In this document: piece after piece, positions 47,252-54,781 of the stretch
Layout of the letters: every line of letters starts with the position of its first letter
How positions within the stretch are numbered: the first letter of the stretch is position 1
NCBI GenBank assembly: GCA_963700865.1
Contig: CAVOZC010000002.1
Coordinates: 62,001-126,000, forward strand
From: CAVOGJ01 sp963700865
GTDB lineage: Bacteria; Planctomycetota; Planctomycetia; Pirellulales; Pirellulaceae
Direction of reading: 5' to 3'
Length of the DNA stretch: 64,000 nt
Program-made: the position numbers and the translations under genes
Notes under the pieces: generated by a model
Seen by the model: only the letters and a program-made list of their open reading frames with translations
Told to the model about the DNA's origin: nothing
Database searches by the model: none

Positions 47252-47532
47252 TCCGGGGCACTCCGAGAGTTGATAGGGTAGTCTTCCAACAGAAAACATA
47301 GCTCACAACCCCCGAGGACGCTGCCGAGCGTGCCTCGTGCACGTGGGCAAGATGTGCGAAGTGCGGCTTATGACGGTTCGAACGGATATGCTTCAGTTAC
47401 GGGCGTCCGGGGCTGAGGCTGGGCCAGGCCTGTCCGGCCTGAGGACTTCCCTTTCCGCCCAACGGGTCCCAGTTTATTCGCGTTGCTTCCTCGGATTCCG
47501 AAATTCACTGTCGCGCCCCGGACGGATGTGAG

Positions 47533-48567
47533 ATGGATTGGCTCCCGCCCCAGTTCGAACCCGATCTCGTCTCGATCGTCATCGTGACTCATTGTCGAGC
47601 CCAGTTGCTCGCGGAGACCATGCAATCCGTCTTGTCGCAGACCTACCGCCCGTTGGAGGTAATTCTCGTGAGCGACGGTGACGACGCGGCGACAAGCAAG
47701 GTCGCGGAGAACCTCTCGCCGCCTGATGGCATGACCATCGAGTATCAAGTCCAACCGCCCAGTGGCGCTTGCCAGGCCAGAAATCGGGGAGCCCGGCTGA
47801 CGCATGGCGAATACCTTGTCTTCATGGACGACGATGACCTGGCGGCAAGCGACTTCATTGCCAGTCGCATCCGTGTGGCGCGATCTTCGCAACCCAAGGC
47901 ATTGTTGGTGTATGGTCCCTACCTGGAGTTTTATCAGGCGGCGGAAGGATACTACGTGAAGGAGCCCGCTTGGCGGCAGCCGGCTGCCGACGATGCCACA
48001 CCGTGGCGGAGCTTCTTGATGGGCTGGAACTTGCTCCTGCAAGGTTGCTTGCTGCACCGCAGTCTCGTCAATCAAGTGGGCCCGTGGGATGAATCGCTCG
48101 CCAAATCACAGGACTTTGATTATAAGGTCCGCTTGCTGCACACGGATTGTCCCGTGGCCATGTCGGAAGCCGGTCGGGTATACTATCGCCGTCACCGTCA
48201 AGCCATCTCCCGTACCGACACGGCGCATCATGCGGAAAGCATCATGGTGGCCATGAGGAAATGCCGACAGTTTGCCGAGCGGAGATCGGACTATGAACAA
48301 GTCAAAGCTGGTTTAGCGGATCGCTTTTGGCATTTTGGCACGGCGCTCTTGCGGCGGGCACATGGGGCGGATGCGAGTCAGATGTTTCGCGAAGCCCTCG
48401 AGATTGACTCGGGCGTCCTGAAACGCCAGCGTCCCCTCGTGCGTTATCTGTACCGGATGGGAGCCATCGGGCTGTGGGGACAGTACCTTTATTGGCAACG
48501 AGGGCGAGGGCGACTGGCCATTGAATCCTCCCAAAATGGTCCGCGACAACAGCTCCCTGTGTCATAA
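47533..48567 (+). CDS. Glycosyltransferase family 2
   Basis: 344 residues. GT-A motifs: LVSIVIVTHCRAQLLAETM, LEVILVSDGDDAATS, GACQARNRGARLTHGEYLVF and MDDDDLAASDF, then GPWDESLAKSQDFDYKVRLL. A C-terminal ~90-residue helical extension (FAERRSDYEQVKAGLADRFW) is common in this subgroup. It is isolated between two reverse-strand genes, so it probably has its own promoter in the 280-bp gap upstream, where no clear motif is seen. Confidence 0.9.
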   Translation: MDWLPPQFEPDLVSIVIVTHCRAQLLAETMQSVLSQTYRPLEVILVSDGDDAATSKVAENLSPPDGMTIEYQVQPPSGACQARNRGARLTHGEYLVFMDDDDLAASDFIASRIRVARSSQPKALLVYGPYLEFYQAAEGYYVKEPAWRQPAADDATPWRSFLMGWNLLLQGCLLHRSLVNQVGPWDESLAKSQDFDYKVRLLHTDCPVAMSEAGRVYYRRHRQAISRTDTAHHAESIMVAMRKCRQFAERRSDYEQVKAGLADRFWHFGTALLRRAHGADASQMFREALEIDSGVLKRQRPLVRYLYRMGAIGLWGQYLYWQRGRGRLAIESSQNGPRQQLPVS

Positions 48568-48625
48568 CCTGGCAGGGGGATTTAGTGAGCGAACGCAAGG
48601 GCGAACAGGGCGCGTTACAACCCTC

Positions 48626-49471
48626 TCACGGGGTAGGCTCGACGAGCCTCGCCGCCGCTTTTTGGTTCGTTTCATCAATCGGGGGCTGCGTATCGACTCC
48701 GGGCTTTTCGGCCACCAGAAAATAGCCCAATGGATATGTCTTGCCCGATGATCGCGAAAACGTTCGTCCCCTCGCCGTAGCCGTGAAACCGTTCGCCAGA
48801 GACTGAACTGCCATTGCGATCGTCGAGCCAATGACGGGGATCCTTACCGCTGCCTTGGCGAGCAGGTCGGCAAATTTCCGTAACGCGAAAGCGCATATCT
48901 CGGGACAGACGTGTGGCGGCGCTAGTTGAGTGGCTTTCCGAATCGCCCAATTGACGCCAAACGGAACCGATTTTTCGGTAATCGGCATGTCATGGTCGCT
49001 ATGGTTGATGGAAGCGTAGGCGTGGCGCACGACAGGCCATGCTTTCTCCAGCCATTGTGGTGGGTCGGTCTCGAACCAGGGTTCGACCGGGCCGCCAAAA
49101 AACTCTGCTTGGGGGTACCGATTGATGGCGTCCCAATAGGCGGCCAACCAATCGGGCCGCACCAATACATCGTCATCTGTCCAGATGATCATCCTGCCTC
49201 TGGCCGCCTGCGTGCCAGTATTGAGCGCATGTGATTTTCCTGGTGTTGGCTCCAGACATTCGCGAATCGGCAATTGTCGCGCGAACTCCTGAATCACGTC
49301 GCTCGTGTTGTCCGTGCAGTTATTATTGACGACCAGGACTTCCCACGCCACGCCCTCCGGGATGATCAACTTCTGCATGCTTTGCAGCGTCTGACGCAAC
49401 AACGCGGCTCGGTTCCACGTGCAGATGGCGACCGTCAAATCCAGCGGCGATGCGTTTGATTCGGAGTTCAT
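48626..49471 (-). CDS. Chimeric protein: GT2 N-terminus joined to another C-terminus
   Basis: The first ~184 residues are a GT2 domain closely similar to the forward-strand protein at 35619-36603 (CTWNRAALLRQTL, PGKSHALN, IIWTDDDVLVRPDW, GGPVEPWFE, PFGVNWAIRKATQLA). At about position 48920 homology stops; the paralogue continues with a DPRLG segment that completes the catalytic site, whereas here the text becomes VCPEICAFALRKFADLL and ends with GKTYPLGYFLVAEKPG. That ending resembles the C-terminus of SAM methyltransferases. The enzyme lacks about 140 residues expected of the family, so it is probably inactive. Internal deletion or a join of two genes would explain it. Confidence 0.6.
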   Translation of the reverse strand: MNSESNASPLDLTVAICTWNRAALLRQTLQSMQKLIIPEGVAWEVLVVNNNCTDNTSDVIQEFARQLPIRECLEPTPGKSHALNTGTQAARGRMIIWTDDDVLVRPDWLAAYWDAINRYPQAEFFGGPVEPWFETDPPQWLEKAWPVVRHAYASINHSDHDMPITEKSVPFGVNWAIRKATQLAPPHVCPEICAFALRKFADLLAKAAVRIPVIGSTIAMAVQSLANGFTATARGRTFSRSSGKTYPLGYFLVAEKPGVDTQPPIDETNQKAAARLVEPTP

Positions 49472-50549
49472 GGAGATACCACGTTAAACAACGACTCGTG
49501 CCACGCGATGTTGCGCGTGACTGCCTGACGGTCCGGTACGCCCGGACTTCGACGTCGTGCTCGACCCACGATGGGGCAATGTTATCAATATAGCAGTCAG
49601 CGAACGAGCCGGTCTTGTGGGCACATTGATAGGGATACTTATGCAGGAATGATCAGAAGTCGATGAGCGGGCAATTCGTCCTCCGCCCCTCCGCCGACCG
49701 CTACCTTCGGTACTCATCGAATCTATGATACTACAAAGGCTGGTAGTATGCGTTTGCTTCATTGGCTTTTCGCCAGCCCGCCAATTAACCATGGCTCGCT
49801 TTGATGTCGACCGCGTTTTGAGTCCGCTCGCACCCGGAATGCTGTTACTGACTGCTACGATCCACATTCGTGTCATCGACGGTCATCAAACGCGCTGGGA
49901 ATTCGTCGGGACCATCATCGTTGGCGCGAACCTAAGCGTCTTTCTGCATACGTACAAGTGCGTGGGACGATTGGATCAATCGCAGGGTACTCCGGCTCAG
50001 TCCGAGCAGAGCGCCGAGGCCGACAACGATTCCTTGTTTGCCATCTTCGATTACTTCCGGGATGGCTCCGACGCGGGAAGCCACCGCCGCGCACCTCCAA
50101 GCCATGACCTCCGAAATCACGACACGCATTCCCGAACCGTGCAAGGGGAGGACTCGGAGTAATTTTCGCAATGCGAGGTCTCTACCATCGCTGTCGAGAA
50201 AGGTCGCTTTTGTCGCCAAACTCGCAGGTGTCGAATGCGACCCTGTCGATGCCCGCCCTTCCGGGTTGGCGCCCAGGGCTGTTCATGGGCGTTGATTGGC
50301 CGCACGGCCCCTTACCTCCCTGTTGGGTCGCCAGCAAACGCGTAGCCCGCTCATTCATTCGTCGTCACCCTCGCTCCCGTAAGATCGGATTTTGTGCCAG
50401 CTTAAGGGGTGCTGACCGCGGACATCGTTTGCTTGCGGAGCGGATTGCGGTACCCTTGTTGCGGTCGCGATAGTTGGGGGCGTGACGATTCGCTACAAGA
50501 CCCCCGCGCGAGATGCCGCGGGGCCCGCGGCGAGTAAGAACGGTAACGT
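49472..50549. other. Gene-poor decayed interval
   Basis: Roughly 1.1 kb without an intact gene. It contains a glycosyltransferase remnant at 49932-50219 on the reverse strand and a palindrome ATACTAC-N8-GTAGTAT at 49728-49749. A ~60-bp stretch before the sulfotransferase start is GC-rich with short inverted repeats. Nothing else is recognisable; long frames here have no family resemblance. Confidence 0.45.
49932..50219 (-). pseudogene. Remnant of a GT4 glycosyltransferase
   Basis: The reverse frame reads GMRVVISEVMAWRCAAVASR followed by VGAIPEVIEDGKQGIVV and LVRMQKDA. This matches the donor-domain end of the glycosyltransferase at 42299-43434 (GMPVVILEAMAAGCAVITTD, VGAIPEVIEDGKQGILC, RMQQNA). 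Just before it, ALRKLLRVLPL resembles the N-terminus of that same protein (ALRKILQVIPLP), so the middle of the gene appears deleted. It is a decaying duplicate. Confidence 0.65.
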
Positions 50550-51413
50550 ATGCTTCCTGACTTCCTTGGCATCGGCGCGCAGCGGTGTGGCACGTCGTGG
50601 CTCGACGCACAGCTGCGGCGGCACCCCCAGGTGTACCTGCCCACGGCACGAAAAGAGATCCATTTCTTCGACAACGCTTACGACCGAGGCACCGAATGGT
50701 ACGCGCGTTTCTTTCGCGACGCGCGACCCGAACAGAGGGCCCGGGGAGAGATTACCCCCAAGTACCTCTTCGTCCCCGCGTGCCGAGATCGCGTATATTC
50801 CGTGTTGGGGCCGGATACGAAGTTCCTGCTTCTACTCCGCAATCCCGTCGATCGGGCCTTTTCCCAATACACGGCCTTCTCGGTCACGGCCGGCCACCGT
50901 CCGGTCTCGTTCCAGGACTTTCTCAAAGCCAATCCCGACGCCATCGAGCGAGGGTACTATGCCCGACAACTCGCCCACTGGTGCGCGGTGTTTCCCAGGG
51001 AGTCCCTCCTGATCCTGATCCATGAAGAAATCCATGCGTCGCCCGACAGTCGGCAGGTCGCTCTCCGCAAGATCTGCGGGCACCTCGGGGTGGAACCCGA
51101 TCTGCTCCCGGGTGAAGCGACCACCGGGATTGTGGGGGAGAGTCGGGGCCGTCCCCGCTTTCCCCGCGTCCTCCGTGCAACCGAGCGACTGAAGGACTGG
51201 TTGCGGCGGCGCGATCTGGAAGCGATCGTGAGGCTGGGCAAACGGCTGGGTGTCAAAGGCTGGTTTTTTCGCGGGGCAGGAGAGCTTCCCGTGCTCGCCG
51301 ACCCGGAGCGGCGAGCGCTGCATGATGTCTTTAGCCAGGACATTGAGCAACTCGAAGATTGGCTTGGACGCGATCTCGGCGTGTGGACGGACCGAAATCG
51401 GGGGCTCCGGTGA
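50550..51413 (+). CDS. Sulfotransferase
   Basis: This 287-residue sulfotransferase has 5'-PSB loop FLGIGAQRCGTSWLDAQL, KEIHFFDN, and 3'-PB region FLLLLRNPVDRAFSQYTAF, with GEITPKYLF before it. It resembles heparan N-deacetylase/N-sulfotransferase-type sulfotransferase domains in its motif order. It starts at ATG 50550 and is followed by a glycosyltransferase 40 bp downstream. It is the fifth sulfotransferase of the locus. Confidence 0.9.
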   Translation: MLPDFLGIGAQRCGTSWLDAQLRRHPQVYLPTARKEIHFFDNAYDRGTEWYARFFRDARPEQRARGEITPKYLFVPACRDRVYSVLGPDTKFLLLLRNPVDRAFSQYTAFSVTAGHRPVSFQDFLKANPDAIERGYYARQLAHWCAVFPRESLLILIHEEIHASPDSRQVALRKICGHLGVEPDLLPGEATTGIVGESRGRPRFPRVLRATERLKDWLRRRDLEAIVRLGKRLGVKGWFFRGAGELPVLADPERRALHDVFSQDIEQLEDWLGRDLGVWTDRNRGLR

Positions 51414-51453
51414 CCGCTTTTCAAAGCTCCGTTCTTGGTCGACACTGAGGCCC

Positions 51454-52688
51454 ATGCATATTCTTTACCTGCAACAAGAATTGATCATGCCCGGTGCCCG
51501 CGGGAACGGTCGTTGCTGGGAAATGGCCAACCGCTGGACGCGGGCGGGGCACAAGGTCACGTTTGTCTCGTCGTTGAGCGGTACGCCGGAGAACCGCAAC
51601 GAGGGATTGCGGCCAACTACCGGCCAGCATCAGACGATGGAGCGGGATGGCATTACGATCCACGTCGTTGACGTGGCCTTCTCACACATGATGTCGTTTC
51701 GGCGCCGCGTCTGGTCGTTTCTGCAATTCTACCAACGGGCGTTCCGTGTAGCGCAGCGACTCTCCGGGTTTGACGTTATCATCGCCTACACCGCGCCCCT
51801 CTCGGTGGCGGCACTGGGAGCCAAGCTGTCGCGGCTGCAAGGCAAACCGTTTTGTCTGGAAGTGGCCGACGTGTGGCCCGATGTTCCTATCGGGATGGGC
51901 ATTATCAAGAACCGTCCGCTGATTGCCTGGCTTGACGCGCGCACCAACAGGATTTACGAGGCGGCCGCCAGGATTTTTCCCTACACCGAGGGCATGCGCG
52001 ATCAGATCCTGTCACACGGCGATTTCGCCGAAAAAACGCACGTCCTCCACAACGGCGTGGATTGCGGGCGGGTCGAGTTTTTCGATCGGTCGGCGAACGA
52101 GCCGCCCATCAAGGTGCTCTACGCGGGCACCATTGGCAAAGCGAACGAACTCGCTCAACTGGTCCGAGCCATCCATCGAATCGAAGCCGGGGGGCGTACC
52201 GATCTGCAGTTTACGATTCTGGGCAAGGGAAACGACGAACGGCGGGTGGCGCAGAGGCGGAACGACTGCAGGTGAAGTCGCTGACATTTCTGCCTGCCGT
52301 CGGGCATGAAGAGGTGCCTCGCTTGCTGCAGTCGGCCGACATCGGCATCGGCTGTTTCGCACCCTACCCCGTTCTGGAGTCGAATGGGGCCACAAAATTT
52401 TTCGACTACCTGGCGAGCGGGTTGCCCATGGTGATCAACTACGAGGGCTGGCAAGCCGAATACTTGCGGCAATGGGAGTGCGGCCTGTTTTCGCCGATCG
52501 GCGATGAGGAGGCCTTCGCCCGCAACATACTCCGCTTGGCCGACGAGCCCGAGACGCGGGCCCGATTTGCCTGCCACGGGCGAACGCTGGCGGAAACGGT
52601 GTTCGATCGTCGGCAGCTTGCCAGCACCTACCTTGCGCGGCTCGAAGAGGTGGTGACGGACCATCAGCGAAAGTCGGCACTCGGCTGA
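51454..52688 (+). CDS. Glycosyltransferase family 4, frameshifted
   Basis: ATG 51454 begins MHILYLQQELIMPGARGNGR. The first frame runs through VADVWPDVPIGMGII and HVLHNGVDCGRVEFF to FTILGKGNDERR, then breaks near 52240. The other frame continues LQVKSLTFLPAVGHEEVPRL, LESNGATKFFDYLASGLPMV and ends at 52688. Joined length is about 411 residues. The sequence resembles WbuB-type N-acetyl sugar transferases (NGATKFFDYLA with conserved Lys), which act on amino sugars such as FucNAc. Confidence 0.87.
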
Positions 52689-52713
52689 ATTGCGGGGCGT
52701 GCCAGGGACGCGG

Positions 52714-53887
52714 TCAAGCGGGCTCGACCGGAGTACCTGCGCGGCGGGCGAGGGTCGTGCGGCAGATCTCTACCAACCTCTCGGCCCAGACGCTGCCACG
52801 AAACAATTTCCCTTTCCGCAGGGCGCCCGCTGCCAGGCGGTGATACGTCTCGCGATCGGCATGCAGCATCTCGATGGCTTCTCGTAACTGACGGGTCGAG
52901 TGGGGTTCGATGAGCAGCCCGCACGAGGCATCAACCAGTTCGGGGATGTCTCGAAAGCGGGTCGTGATCACGGGTCTTCCTGCCTGGAACGACTTCGAGA
53001 ATGACTCCCGGATATCCCTCGCCTTCCCAGTGCGTCGGCAGCAGCAGCGCGTCATACTCGCGCAATTTCTCGATGGCGGCTCCCGGGGCCAGCACGCCGC
53101 CGTAGTGGACGTGGTCGTAGCCCTGCAGGTCGACTTCGCTCATGCCGTCCAAGGGGCCGTAGATGTCGATCTCGATCTCGCTGGCGATGTCGCGCGAGGC
53201 AGCCAGGATCAGCGATATTCCCTTTGACGGCTTGACCCATCCCAGATAGATGAACCGCGAGCAACGATCGCGAGGCGGCGAGGGAGGTACGCCTGGATCA
53301 GGTCGGCTCGTCGGAAACCAGTCGACCTGTTTCACGCCGGCATCCCGCGCGGAACGCACCAGCCGCTCGGTCTGTGCCAGATAGCCATCGCACCGGCGAG
53401 TGGCCCATCGCTGCAGCCAGCCATTGGGCCCAGGAAAGTCTCGGAAGTCCTGGCCGCCGAACAGTCGCAAGATCACTGGTTTGCGATGGAGCCTGGCGAC
53501 CAGCAGCACCCAGGGGACGAGGAGGGGAATGGCCAGCGGGCAGAGGTGGACGGTCACGATGTCGGCCTTGCCAATCGCCGCGCGGAGGCGGAGCAGCATG
53601 CGTCCGTATCTCCATGGCATCCACAGGCCGTGGCCTCGAATGCCCCCCGTATCGACGACCAGGGGCGTCACTCCCGGCTGCTGCCGCAGTTGATCGATCA
53701 GCAGCTGCAAAGAGACGGTCGTACCGCAAATCGGCGGCGGCAACGTGCCCACGACGGCGATCCGCAGGTTCTCCTTCCCTGCAGCCGGCTGGGAGTTCGT
53801 CGCGGCCGAGTCGGCCTTTCCCTCGGTCGCGGGCGGTCGCTGCGGATTCACGAGGTTAACGGGCCCGTTATTCCACGATGAGATCAT
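52714..53887 (-). CDS. Glycosyltransferase family 4, frameshifted
   Basis: Starts at about ATG 53887, overlapping the stop of the EpsI-like gene by ~20 bp. N-terminal LRIAVVGTLPPPICGTTVSL; donor part FIYLGWVKPSKGISLILAAS and LLPTHWEGEGYPGVILE. A frameshift near 52980 separates that from FQAGRPVITTRFRDIPELVD and the remaining ~110 residues. The joined protein is about 390 residues. It is the last gene of the exosortase operon (order: exosortase, co-polymerase, EpsI-like, this). Confidence 0.83.
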
Positions 53888-54665
53888 CGGACAGATCGGC
53901 CGGCTTCTCATCGACGCGTGGCCGGGTAACGGCGTTCGAAGGCGAGTTGGCCGGTCCGTTTGATTCGACGGATGCTGCGTCGCCCTCCACCGGTTCGATA
54001 TCGAACAAGACCTTGTTGTACAAGGGCAGCATCTCCTTGACGAAACGGTTGGCAACGCTGGCCGTGGTGGATGAGTCGCGTCCCGTGACGTTACAGATGA
54101 TGTAGATTTTGAAGAGCGCTGGCTTGCCCGAGTAATACGTTTTGGCCCAAGCCGGGCCCACCCAGTTGCCATCGAACGAGTACGTCCAGAAGATACGCAG
54201 CTCTTGCGTATTCGATGGATTGGCGATGTCTTCCTTGCGAAATACGGCTGTCAGGAACTCGGGCTGAGATGGTAGCGACGGACCGCAGTCGATGGTGTAC
54301 TTTTCGGGTGCGTTCTCCATTTTGTAGCCGGCGCCCTGGTAACACCAGTCGGGCGAGTGAATCGTAATGTGACGTCCCGTGCCGCTGACCACATAGACAG
54401 AGACGACTTCGCCCGTCTTTCGATCCTCAAATTGAGCGGACAGGTAAGCCGTGCAATTGGTGGCCTTGAATTCCTTATCCGCAATCTCTTGCTTCACACC
54501 TCGCCAATCCCCGAAGGCAACGGGAAGTTCGGGAATGCGTCGCGTGAAATCGTCCAGCAATTCGCTCTGTGCCGGCTGAAAACGGTCGGTAAACATTCCG
54601 TGCAGGTACGTGCCGACACCCAGGACGAGAAAGAGGACAATGGTAAGGGGAGCAAACTTTGCCAT
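53868..54665 (-). CDS. Exosortase-associated EpsI-like protein (DUF3485)
   Basis: 265 residues. One N-terminal helix (LTIVLFLVLGVGTYLHG) anchors an exported domain with LPVAFGDWRG, CTAYLSAQFEDRKTGEVVSV, HSPDWCYQGAGY, IFWTYSFDGNWV and DSSTTASVANRFV. This is the EpsI/DUF3485 family, found next to or fused with exosortases. The cysteine in HSPDWCYQG is a conserved feature of the family. Function is not known in detail; it is required for exopolysaccharide production in some systems. Here it lies between co-polymerase and glycosyltransferase in the exosortase operon. Confidence 0.88.
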   Translation of the reverse strand: MAKFAPLTIVLFLVLGVGTYLHGMFTDRFQPAQSELLDDFTRRIPELPVAFGDWRGVKQEIADKEFKATNCTAYLSAQFEDRKTGEVVSVYVVSGTGRHITIHSPDWCYQGAGYKMENAPEKYTIDCGPSLPSQPEFLTAVFRKEDIANPSNTQELRIFWTYSFDGNWVGPAWAKTYYSGKPALFKIYIICNVTGRDSSTTASVANRFVKEMLPLYNKVLFDIEPVEGDAASVESNGPANSPSNAVTRPRVDEKPADLSDDLIVE

Positions 54666-54698
54666 GATGCAATAGGCCTCAAGAAGCAGGTTCAGGAA

Positions 54699-54722
54699 CG
54701 CGGCGGCCTTGAGGCCGCCGCG
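54699..54722. repeat. Perfect tight hairpin between EpsI-like and co-polymerase genes
   Basis: CGCGGCGGCCT-TG-AGGCCGCCGCG forms an 11-bp stem with a two-base loop. The two-base-loop design resembles the hairpins of the 11.9-13.1 kb array, although the sequence differs. No T run follows on either strand. It could stabilise or partially stop the transcript between the two genes. Confidence 0.6.
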
Positions 54723-54781
54723 AGGTCTTCAGGTGAAATGTTGCATGCCGTCACGAACGCTCGCCACGGCTTGTAGATTCT

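Noticed and set aside
48302..48831. Reverse and forward frames between the two GT2 genes as an extra gene
   Set aside because: They overlap the ends of both glycosyltransferase genes and carry no domain or start signal.
49484..50162. Frames of 130-145 residues in the decayed interval
   Set aside because: Low-complexity, no start signal, no family likeness; only the 49932-50219 remnant is supported by similarity.
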